Shown here in pieces: positions 11,415 through 22,170 of a stretch of DNA of 64,000 nt. The first letter of the stretch is position 1. The number at the start of each line of letters is the position of its first letter. The translations under genes and the position numbers were made by a program. Below the pieces are notes generated by a model. The model was not told where the DNA came from, searched no databases, and worked only from the letters and a program-made list of their open reading frames with translations. The stretch lies in NCBI GenBank assembly GCA_030737835.1, contig CM060854.1, forward strand, positions 13,666,607 through 13,730,606, written 5' to 3'. Source of the stretch: Acorus gramineus (lineage: Eukaryota; Streptophyta; Magnoliopsida; Acorales; Acoraceae).

Positions 11415-14400
11415 TTAGAGGTGACATAGGACTTTTGGGAGAGATTAGACTGCTCTACACCCTTGGTCCACCGGTAGCCCTTTCCCCGGGTAGCCTCTAC
11501 CTGGTATACTCCCATGATCAGTACGTTCCCGAACGCATCGGTAGTACCTACAGATGGGAGCCCTCTGTCAGGACAGCTTTTCCAATGCCGGGTAGTTCCT
11601 ACACGGATCCAACGAAGGGGAGAAAACAATCTACACTCGTGGATACGATCCTCTTGGATCCGTCAACACCGGTTACTAAACACTGATAAGGTAACGAATT
11701 CTCAAGAATTCCCTCCAAGGCACATAACTCAGATGCGGGGAAAAACATATTATTCATAGTGACAATTGCCAAGTATGACCCCCATAAGTGGTCATACACT
11801 TGCCTAAACTCATTAGGCAAGATTTAAGGCCTAACTTAAGCACATAACATGGATAACAAATATACAAGGAATTCATCATGGAAGCATTTAAATAATATAA
11901 TAACAAGGTTATAATACTTTCTAAGACATGCTTACACTTGTGCTTTTCATAGATAGCTAAGGGTATACTTAAGCAAGGTCTGGGTGCATGTAGGAATCAA
12001 ATGTTATCCTAACATGGGACGTGATGCATGAACAAGCATTGGTCCCTACACATGATACTAGGATGTATAACCCTAACATGTTAGGTATAACATGACATGG
12101 ATGCAGCCTAGCAAGCCCAGGGGAGGGCAATGAACGTCTACGTGCATCGAACGCCTCCCAACTGGGTTGGATCGACCCACTCACCGCAAACCGGGTCGTT
12201 GTGTGACCGTTCGCTAAGATCTGCAAGACAAGGGCATTCAATATGGTGAGTATAACTATATAAATATACATGGAATTTACTAGAAATGCCAAAGACTCGG
12301 ACAAGCATGCATATGGGCTTGGACGCAAGTCCGAGTGCCCCGACACCTACCCGAACCCTTGGGCAGCACGCATAAGCACGCGTGCTCGCCAGCGCGCTGG
12401 ACTGCGCACCCCAGCACCCAGACCTCTCCTATCCTCTCCACTGCCCTCACACACACCCTAACCCACATACATAGCATGCATGACCACCCTAACAGCCCTA
12501 ACAACCATTAAAACACAAGGATAGGGGAGGAGGAGAGCCTTTCAAGTGAGGGGGAAGGAAAGGGAAGGCTCGGGGGGGACCCTCGTGTGCACCAACGGCA
12601 CCCACAACCACCACCTCCTGTTATGCCTGTGTCATTTGGAGCGCTCTAATTGAAAATTTGGCTACATAATTTTTCTCCTAGAAGTTATGTATTTCCGATT
12701 TGGTATTTGGATTTAATTTTGTTAAAATCCAAGATGAAGAGGTTTAAATATGATTTTATTATGAGATGCTCAGTTTTGAGTTAGATTTCGTACAAAAGTG
12801 GAATTAGATCAACTGGATTCATGTAGTAAAAGTTATGGGTATTTTTCCAAGTATACCCCGGGGATGAAAAATTCTGGCAGCAGCCCTGTTCTATGTTTAG
12901 CTCTAATTTCTGAATAGCTGGAGGGATTATTTGATCTTGGCATAAACATGAAAGGTGTAGATAATCTTCTTGGCTTTCCAGCGGACTTTGAATTGTGCAA
13001 TTCGGAGCTATATTGAGGAAGTTATGGCTGTTCTAGTGAAGCATGCTCAGAATTTCTAGTCAAGGATAAATTGGTCATTTCTATCCCTCTTTTAGATATT
13101 TATTTGCCCAAAATATCTCTCTCTCTCTCTCCCTCCCACTCCCCACGTGGGATTCTTAGGTCTCTCTTCCTCTCTTTTCACTCCCCCAAGGTGTTTGTGT
13201 TATTTCCTCAAAGAGAAGGAGAAGGTGGAGGAAGATGGTGAGTGTTTGTACAAGTAGTTGTTGTTGTTGTTGATCTCCTCTCTCTCAAGCACCTTTTCAT
13301 GAACTTCCCCCCCCCCTGATTTGCAGCCAAGAAGGGCTGGTGAGAGGCTGAAGAGGTGGTGGTGGTGGTGGTGGTGGTTGAGGTGGCCGTGGGCGCGTCG
13401 AGAGCCCCGCATCTCCCCCTTTCCCTTTCCCTCTTTTGGTAAGTCTTCTTCCCCTTCTTTTTATTTTTAGGGCTATTGGGATGGTTGGGGAGGTCATGCA
13501 TGCTAGGTAGATGGGTTAGAGTGTGTGTGAAGGGTTGGGAAGGGTTAAAAAGGGGTTAAGAGAGGCTGGGCGCGCGCAGGGGGTTGTCTGCGCGTGTGCG
13601 TGCGCTCAGGAGGGCGCTGGCAGGCGCAGGCGGGCGCGCAGACATGCGCGGGTGCGTGCGCGCGGAGTAGGCGCGCTGGCGCGCGCACAGGAGGGCGCTG
13701 GCAGGCGCAGGCGGGCGCGCAGACACGCGCGGGTGCGTGCGCGCGGAGTGGGCGCGCTGGTGCGAGCGGGCGTTGGCGCGAGCGGGGTGCGCGCGGGGAG
13801 TGTGCACGGGGCATGCGTCTGGGCATGCACCTAGGCGCGGGGCTGGGGGCCAGTGCACGCGCGTGCGTGCGCGTGCTGGGGCATGCGTGGGGCTGCCCAG
13901 GGTCTCGGGTGGGTGCTGGGGCACCCGGGCATGCGTGCGTACGCGTGTGCTCGCATGCGTGCGAGCCCGTATGCGTGCATGTCTAAGTCTTTGGTATTTC
14001 TAATGATTTCTATGTGCTAGATTGTGATGTTACTCACCAAATTGATGCCCCTACCTTGCAGATCTCGTCAGATGGGATGCGCGAGGTCCCGGGTTGTATG
14101 GTGAGTGGTTTGGTCCAATCCCCCCCCCCCTCGGGATGCGCTCGACGCGCGTAGTCACGCGTCGCGCATCGATGGGGCATCTTAGCTATACTACTTGTGC
14201 AGATAAGTAGAATGGCCATGCTTAAGCCATAATATGTTAGATATCTTGCATGCTAGGCTTATATACATGTATTGTATTCATGTATGAATGATTGTGTTGC
14301 ATGAGCCCCTCTAGTATGGGCATGTATGTTGTAAATGTGTATGGATGTATAGAATATGGCATGTCTTAGGTGGTATTGTAATACTACTCCCACCATATTA

Positions 14401-16353
14401 ATGGGAATATACAGTATGATTAAGTCTGGGTTAATAACGAGTACCTGCCTAATATTCCCTTGCGATAAGACTCGAGGGCGTGGTGTAGCTGTTGCGCCCA
14501 TGCTAATGGGGGAAAGCTATGACCAGCTTCATGAGATGATGGTCTCACTCTCCCTCTCCCTCTGAACGAACTGAGTAAGTAGAAGTGATTTTCTACTCGA
14601 CTCAGGTTCGTTGGGAATATTGACATGCACCTGTTAGTGCACGAGATCGCGCTTAACCCTTTCTTTTAAGTTGGCGATATCCAATGCATGCATGTTGCTT
14701 ATGTCAATAATGACCATGTATGCATGTTGTATGATTTATTATGATGTAAATCCATGTTAGGGAGTGTCCCTATAATTATTAGATGATTGTGCATATGATT
14801 CATGCACATAGCTGGATATATTTATATGCGCATGTTAAAAACTGATAGGCCTAGCTAGAATAGGCGTGGGTATGACCCGCTGTCAGGTTGTACGTTATTA
14901 GTTAGAGCGCTAGCAATGTAATCGCCCGTGTATCCGACAGATGCACTCGTTTGGAATTCAGGAGAATTCATTATCTTATCGGATTGTTAAGATGGTAGTT
15001 GGGGCGTGTCCCCCCCTTGTGTCTGAGCGACGCAACGGTGTGGGAGTATAGTAGTATTCGATATCTCGATAAGTGATTATCGAGAGTAGTTGTTTTCCAT
15101 TGGGTTCGCTTTGCGAACATGGAATGTTTACTCCCAATGTCGTCCGAGTTGAAGAGGCCCGGGTTGTAGCTGTCCTGACAGAGGGCTCCCATCCGTAGGT
15201 ACCACCGATGCATTCGGGAGCGTACTGATCGTGGGAGTATACCAGGTAGAGGCTACCCGGGAGAGGGTTAACGAATGATATTGCGAGCGTGGAATCGTTC
15301 TCCCCTTCATTGGATCCGATGTAGGAACTCCCCAGCGTTACAGCTGTCCTAACAGAGGGCTCCCATCCGTAGGTACCACCTATGCGTTTGGAAGCGTACT
15401 GATCGTGGGAGTATACCAGGTAGAGGCTACGAGGGGAAAGGGCTACTGGTGGACCAAGGGTGTAGAGCAGTTTAAGTCTCTTCCAAAAGTCCTATGTCAC
15501 CTCTAAGGGGTGAGGGTGAGGATGAGGTGAAGACACGTCGCCTCACGACCCATTCGTTGTTCGTCCGTTCCCATAGATGTTGGGTCCGGTCTCGTGTCGA
15601 TATTCAAAGACATCGTTGGGCAGTTATCTCGATGGAGATGATCTAGTAGTGTTGTGTGGACCAGTAATCCCAGGTCTCCTCGACCAACGGTATGGTCTCT
15701 CCCCGAAAGTCCTAAGAGTCTCCCTTCGGGAGTGAGGGTGAGAGTGAGGTTGGTCGCGCTGCCGCGTGACCCTGTTATCCATGGGTTTCCACCCATGTTT
15801 TCCTTGAAAGGAAAGTGCTTATGTATTGAACTGTTGTATGGTGATTGGTTTCCAGCCACTCATTGAGCTTGTAGCTCACCCCTCGCATACTATTTCTTTT
15901 CAGGGGCAGCGTTGGGCGTGGAGTTGGAGTTTCCCTGTGGCGTGGTCTTATGGGCGTGGAGCGTTCTCCCGGTGGGTGGCAAGTGCGAGGCTGTTAGTAG
16001 TCTTAGAGTCATTGTATATATTAAATCGTGCAAGCGGCACAGGTTGTATTTTCTTTGGTCTAGACTTGGCTCTCACATGACAGTGATTGTGTATTCGAGT
16101 CTTTAATAATGTTTTTGGTTTACAGACATTGTTTATATATTATGCTTCTGCTTGTCAGTCAGTTATCATTATCCTTGCTTTGCCACCTTGTGTGTTGTTG
16201 TTGGAGTCTTTATTTGACCTCAGGTATTGATAGCTGATATTTTATTATTGCCACGTCTCGGGGACGGCCGCCCTGGGGCGTGACACCTCCACCACCACAA
16301 CCCCTCAAACTCCTCCTCAGCCTTCTAACGGCTGCAAACAGGGGCAAAAAGGG
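10852..16353 (-). mobile_element. Inverted LTR C, interrupted by LTR B1
   Basis: Fossil LTR on the minus strand. Its 3' end is at 10852 ('tgtcacggctc', the reverse of the family's terminal motif). It reads backward through the shared U5/R region, the G-rich hexamer repeat (about 11385-11415) and a short CG-rich remnant (about 12365-12410) to 12618. B1 interrupts it with a 'cctcc' duplication. It resumes at 16286-16353 and is cut again by A2. Its U3 end is not in the window. C and A1 form an inverted pair separated by 486 bases. The CG-rich core is far shorter than in other copies. Confidence 0.72.
12619..16285 (+). mobile_element. Solo LTR B1 (B-type, 3.7 kb)
   Basis: Starts 'tgttatgcctgtgtc', ends 'ggggcgtgaca', and is flanked by 'cctcc' on both sides (12614-12618 and 16286-16290). 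The U3 differs wholly from the A type, but from about 13320 on the sequence follows the A-type plan: donor-like GT at 13439, CpG-rich island (about 13565-13980), acceptor-like AG at 14060-14061, then the shared downstream region. A segment of about 174 bp around 'ctcccatccgtaggtacc' is duplicated in tandem (about 15120-15480), making this copy long. Inserted in inverted LTR C. Confidence 0.85.
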
Positions 16354-16456
16354 TGTTATATATGTGTCACTTTTAGCCTTCTGGTCACCATTGGAGCATT
16401 CTGGCAGTTTTTCAACTTTTTCTTTTTTCGATCGGAACCGCTAAAATTTCGGGGTT

Positions 16457-16582
16457 TTGACCAAGCGGAAAGTCATGGGGAGACTTGACCAAGTCAAAGA
16501 TGACTTTGACCAAGTCAAGTTTGACCCTTGACTTGGTCAATCTCTTTTGTTTGTTTGTGTGGATGAGTTGACCAAAGGTCAA
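16457..16582. promoter_or_regulatory. Dense W-box array in U3 of LTR A2
   Basis: Eleven W-box cores in 126 bp on both strands: TTGACC at 16457, 16485, 16506, 16521 and 16568; TTGACT at 16528; inverted AGTCAA at 16492 and 16513; inverted GGTCAA at 16535 and 16577, plus overlapping variants. Random expectation for TTGACY on both strands of such a stretch is about 0.1. Clustered W-boxes are a known mark of WRKY-responsive promoters. Confidence 0.65.
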
Positions 16583-18358
16583 AGCTCACCAAATGACAAA
16601 AAACCCTAAGTGTGAGTGTGTGTGTGTGTGTGGGTGAGTTCACTTAGGCGTCCACCAATAGTCCTTCTTCCCCATCTCTCTCTATCTCTCTCACTCACAA
16701 ACCCTCACATCCCCTCTCTTTAAATCCCCCATTTGAGCTAGTAGAAGAGCTTGAAATAGGAAGCCCTAGAAGAAGAAAAGAAAGGTAGGGTTCCGATCTA
16801 CCTTTCCATGGTTTTGTTTTTGGATTTCCCCTTTGTTGACCTCCTCTCATGGCTTCCTTTATCCTCTGTTTTCAGCCATTCTTGGGCTGAGAAGGGGCTG
16901 AGGTGTGGTGGTCTTGTTGGTGGCGTTTCGGTGCGCGAAGAGCACCCGATTTTCCCTCCCTTCCTTTCCTCTCTTGGGTGAGTCCTTCTCCTCCCTATTT
17001 TCTTGTTTAGATGCATGTTAGGGTGTGTTATGGAGTATGCATGTGTGCTAGGGGTGTGGGAGGGCTGAGGGAGGTGGTGGGAAGGGCTCGGGCGCGTGCA
17101 GGGTCATCCGCGCTCGTGCGCGCGAGTCTGCACGCGCAGGCAGGTACTGGCGCGCGCAGACGGGTGCGCTGGCAGGCGCGCACGCGTACGCGCAGGCGCG
17201 CGAGGGTGCGCGCGGGCGTGAGCGCGGACGTGCGCGCGGGGTGCGCGCGGGGTGCTGCGCAGTACGCGCGGGTGGACGCAGGGCTGAACGGGCGCTGCGC
17301 GCGGGCGCCCGCGAGCGTGCGCGCACCCGCGGCGGCGTGTCTGGGCGCGCTAGCAGGGGCGCAGCAGCGCGTCTGGCCGCGCGGGCTGAGGCGCGGCAGT
17401 GCGCCCGGGGCGCGGGCGTGCGTGCGTGTGTGCGCACCCGTGCGTACGCGTGCGGGTGGCCGGGTGCATTGCTGCCCGTGGGTGAAGGAGGGTGCCGGGG
17501 CACTCGGACTCGCGTGCGTGCGGGCTCGTATGCATGCTTGTCCGAGTGTTGGGTATTTCTAGCGTATTTCTTATGTATTTATGTAATTACTCACTATTTT
17601 GATTACCCATGTCTTGCAGATCTTGACGGGTGGTCATGCGACGACCTGGGTTTTTGGTGAGTGGGATAATCCAACCCAGTAGGGAGGCGTTCGATGCACG
17701 TAGGCGTGCATTGCCCTCCCTTGGATCACCATAGTTGCATATTAGCTAGTGTTGAATGTAAACTATGCCTTGCATGAATATTTTGTTGTATCCATGCCAC
17801 CTCAGACTTTGTATGCTAGGGATACGCACCCTTATATTGATTAATATGATGTATCCATACCACCTTAGATTTGTATGCTAGGTATATGCACCCTTACATC
17901 ATATATAGAGGCCTATGCATGCCTAGACAGCTTGCCCCGATCTGTACATGTCTCCCGCCTAGTTTAATTTAATTAAATCAAAATGTGAGCATGCCTTAGA
18001 GAATATTGTAACCCTGTGTTATAATATATGTCTCCCCGCATCTTAGTTATGCGCCCTGGAGGAATTCTTGTGAATTCAGGACATTATTTTAGTGTTACCA
18101 TCGGTGTCGATGGATCTATGAGGATCGTATCCGTGTGAGTAGGTTGTCTTCTCCTTATTGGTTGGATCCGATGTAGGTACTCCCCGGCGATGGCTGACCT
18201 GACAGAGGGCTTCCGTCCGGTACCTCCGATGTGTTCGGACAGTACTAGTAGTTGGAGTGGACTAGGTCGAGGCTACGAGGGTGGGAAAGGGCTACCGGGT
18301 GGACCAGGGGTGGAGAGCGGTCTACTATGCCCTAAGAGGCCCATGTCACCCCCCGGAA

Positions 18359-21300
18359 TGTTGTGCCTGTGTCATTTGGAGCGCTCTGTTTGAAAATTTG
18401 CTACATAAATTTTTTCCTCGAAGTTATGTATTTCCAATTTGGTATTTGGATTTGATTTTGTTAAAATCCAAGATGAAGAGATTTAAATATGATTTTATTA
18501 TGAGATATCCAGTTTTGAGTTAGCTTTCGTACAGAAGTGGAATTAGGTCAACTGGATTCTTGTAGTAAAAGTTATGGGTATTCTACCAAGTATACCCCAG
18601 GGATGAAAATTCTGGCAGCAGCCCTGCTCGATGTTTAGTTCTAATTTTGGAATATCTGGAGAGATTATTTGATCCTGGTGTAAACATGAAAGTTGTAGAT
18701 AATCCTCTTGGCTTTCCAACGGACTTGGAATTGTGCAATTCGGAGCTATATCGAGGAAGTTATGGCTGTTCCAGTGAAGCATGCGCAGAATTTCTAGTCA
18801 AAGGGCGACTAGGTCATTTTTCCTTAGATATTTGTGATAAATATCTCCCTCTCTCTCTCTTCCCCTCCCAAATCCCACGAAAACCTCTTTTTTTCTCTCT
18901 TTCTCTTTCAAACACACCCACCAAGTGTTTGTGGATTTTCCCCAATGAGAAGGAAGAGATGGGATGGTGAAGGAAGAAGAGGGTTTGTGTAAGTGTGTTG
19001 TTGTTGTTTGTCTCCCCTCTCTCAAGCTTCCTTTCCATGAACCCCCCCCCCCTGTTTGCAGCCATGGGAGGCTGAGGAGAGGCCGAGGAGGTGGTGGTGG
19101 TGGTGGTGGCGGTTGAGGTGGTCGCGGGTGCGTCGAGGGCCCCCGAACCTCCCCCTTTTGTTTCCCCTCCAAGGTGAGCTCCTCCCTTTCTTTCCTTGGT
19201 TTTTATGGCTTAAGGGGTTGTGGGAAAGTCATGCATGCTAGGTAGAGGTGTTAGAGTGTGTGTGAGGGGTTGGGATAGGGCAAAGTGGGCGAGCGTTGGG
19301 GGCGGTCTGCGCGCGTGCGCCCGCAGGCGCCCGCGTAGGCGAGCGCTGGGGGGCGCTGGCGGGTGCGCATACGCGCGCGGGCACGTGCGCGCGGGTGCGC
19401 GGGTGCGCGCGGGTGCAGGCGCGAGCGGGAGTGCGCGCGGGTGCAGGCGCGAGCGGGGGTGCAAGCGGGGGTGCGCGCGGGAGTGTGTGCGCACCCGCGC
19501 GAGCGTGCGCGCGCGCAGCAGTGCGCCTGGGCATGTGCCTGGGCGCTGGGCAGGGGACCAGTGCGGCGCGCGCGTGCTTGCGCGTGCGTGCGCGTGCTGG
19601 GGCATGCACGGGGTGCTACGCGAGGGCGCGGGCTGGATGTGCAGTGCGCGCGGGCAGGCGCGCAGCAGTGCGCCGATGGTGCTGGGGTGCGTGCGTGCGC
19701 ATTCGTGCGTGCGCATGCGGGGGGCCATGCGTGTGGCTGCCCAAGGGTTCGGGTAGGTGTCGGGGCACTCAGACTCGCGTGCGTACATGCGTGCTCGCAT
19801 GCGTGCGAGCCCGTATGCATGCTTGTCCGAGTATGGGGTATTTCTAATGATTTCTTTGTGTAAATTGTGTTGTTTCTCACCAGTTGGATGCCCCTACCTT
19901 GCAGATCTCGTCGGATGGGATGCGCGAGGTCCCGGGTCGTAAGGTGACTGGTTTGATTCCAATCCCCCCCCCCCCTCTCTAGGGATGCGCTCAACCCGCG
20001 TAGACGCGAGTCGCGCATCGATGGGCCCCCCTAACTAATGTGTAGATATTTTGCATGCTAGGGATATACATCCATGTATCGTGTATAGAGGCCCGTACAT
20101 GCCTGGACACCATGTCCTGTACTTCAAAGCCTTGATCTATGCATGATCAATATGATGTATCCATGACACCTTAGACTTTGTATGCTAGGGATACGCACCC
20201 TTATATCATGTATAGCGCGGCCTATGCATGCTTAGACACTAAGCCCCGAGCTATGCATATTCCCATCTAGTTTAATCTAATTAAATCAGAATGTGAGCAT
20301 GCCTTAGAGAATATTGTAACCTTGTGGTTATGATATATGTCTCCCCGCATCTTAGGGGATTATGTGAGCATATAGTTGCAAGCATGCCTTAGAGAATATT
20401 ATAACCTTGTTGTTATAATATATGTCTCCCCGCATCTTGGTTATGCGCCCTGGAGGAATTCTTGAGAATTCATGTCATTAGAAAGGTTAGGAAGCATTGT
20501 CGACGGATCCAAGAGGATCGCATGCGTGTGCGTAGGCTGTTCTCTTCCCTTCGTTGGATCCGTGTAGTACACCCCCGGCATTAGAGAGGCTGTCCTGACA
20601 GAGGGCTCCCATCTGTAGGTACCTCCGATGCGTCGGACTGTGCTGATCGTGGGAGTATACCAGGTAAGCTACAGAGCGGGGAGAGGCTACCGGTGGACCA
20701 AGGGTGAATAACAGTCTAGTCAGTCCCAAAAAGCCCATGTCACCCCCTAAAGGGTGAGGGTGAGGGTGGGGTGGGTCGGCGATGTTACGACCCACTATCT
20801 TGTACAGTGACTCCCGTTTAGGGACTATGACTACTTTGAGGTTAATATGAGTGTGTTGGTTGCTGTTATGCATATGCGTGATATCTCGATGAGCGAGTAT
20901 CGAGAGTGGTTGTTTTCCATTGGGTTTCGCTTTGCGAACATGGTATCGTTCTCCCCTTTGTTTGGATCCGATGTAGGGACTCCCCGGCGTTGGCTATACC
21001 TGTCAGAGGACTAGGCGGAGGCCACGATGGTGGGAGAGACTACCGGTGGACCAAGGGTAAGAGCGGTGAGTTGAGGAGACCGGGTTGTAGATACTACCCG
21101 GGAGAGGGTTATTGAATGATGTCGCAAGCGTGGAATTGTTCTCCCCTTTCGTTGGATCCGAGTAGTGACATCCCCGGCGTTAGACAGGCTGTCTTGACAG
21201 AGGGCTCCCATCAGTAGGCACCTCCTGATGTGTTTCGGACTGTGCTGAATCGTGGGAGTATACCAGGTAAGCTACGGAGCGGGGAGAGGCTACCGGTGGA

Positions 21301-21555
21301 CCAGGGGTGTAGAGCAGTCTAAGTCTCTCCCAGAGTCCCGAGTTTCCTCCTTCCAGGAGTGAGGGTGTGGATGAGGCGAAGACGCGTCACCTCGTGACCC
21401 ATTCGTTGTTCGACCGTTCCCACAGATGTTGGGTCCGGTCTCGTGATGGATGTTGAAGGACATTGATGGGTGATTATCTAGATGTAGATGATCCAGTAGT
21501 GTTGAGTAGACCAGTAAATCCGGGTCTCTTCGACCGACGGCATGGTCCCTAGACC
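18359..21555 (+). mobile_element. LTR B2 (B-type), 3' end missing
   Basis: Starts 'tgttgtgcctgtgtc' within A2. It carries B-type U3, donor-like GT at 19174, CpG-rich island (about 19270-19810), acceptor-like AG at 19903-19904, and two or three rearranged copies of the 'ctcccat..gtaggtacc' segment (20,580-21,310). It matches B1 until about 21,550 ('cgacggcatggtccc') and then stops; roughly the last 560 bases are absent. It is the innermost and so the youngest visible insertion in this stack. Confidence 0.75.
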
Positions 21556-21564
21556 AGTGGGCTT

Positions 21565-22170
21565 AAATTACATACATATAAACCTCTATTCACTCACTGG
21601 CCGAAGCTACCAATCTCACTGGATGTGGCTTGAGACATAGTTACCTAAATACAACTCATCGGTTACATATATTGGTGAAAAGACTTAACTACCTGTAGGT
21701 TGAAATTACATATATACACACCAATTTAATCAATGTCTAAAGCTATCAATATCTCTGGATGTGTTTTAAAAAGTAGTTACCAATATACAATCCAGTGGTT
21801 ACATATAATGGTAAAGTGACTTAACTATCTATGGAAATAAATTACATACATACACTCACTATTTGAAGCTAAAATATCTCTGGATGTGTTTTAAGACACA
21901 GTTACCTATATACATTTAAGAGGTTACATATATTGGTAAAGTGGCTTAATCACCTATAGGCTTAAATTACATACATATCCAAAGCTACCAATATCTCTGG
22001 ATGTGTTTCAGATGCAGTTACCTACATACGATTGACATGTTACATATATTGGTGAAGTGGCTTAATAACCTATAGGCTGAAATTGCATACATACACGCTT
22101 GAATTTACTCATTGTCTGAAGCTATCAATATTTCTAGATGTGTTTTAAGACACAGTTACCAACATAAAAC
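21565..22170. repeat. Diverged tandem array, unit about 116-138 bp
   Basis: Five successive units start with 'aaattacatacata' or variants at about 21565, 21703, 21839, 21964 and 22080. Each carries 'ctggatgtg', 'agttacc' and 'ggttacatat' in the same order. Spacing is 138, 136, 125 and 116. The units are diverged but clearly related. No open frame crosses it. It begins exactly where the LTR stack is cut off. Confidence 0.7.

Larger units (their letters stand above)
16354..21555 (+). mobile_element. LTR A2 (A-type), 3' part lost, carries LTR B2
   Basis: Starts 'tgttatatatgtgtcac' after 'aaggg' (16349-16353). Its own sequence runs 16354-18358: A-type U3 with the densest W-box array (16457-16582), TTTAAAT core-promoter-like motif near 16720, donor-like GT at 16978, CpG-rich island (about 17090-17520), acceptor-like AG at 17618-17619. 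B2 is inserted at 18359. No 3' end is found before the sequence changes near 21,555, so the far side of this insertion is missing. Confidence 0.75.

Noticed and set aside
13200-13500. His/Pro-rich minus-strand open frames
   Set aside because: Translations of a GGT/GGTGGT microsatellite in LTR B1.
19251-20018. Long open frames (up to about 255 codons) on both strands across the CG-rich LTR islands, also at 62,241-63,002 and 50,006-50,561
   Set aside because: They are open in many frames at once because CG-rich DNA has few stop codons. The products are simple Arg/Ala/His-rich runs that change from copy to copy.
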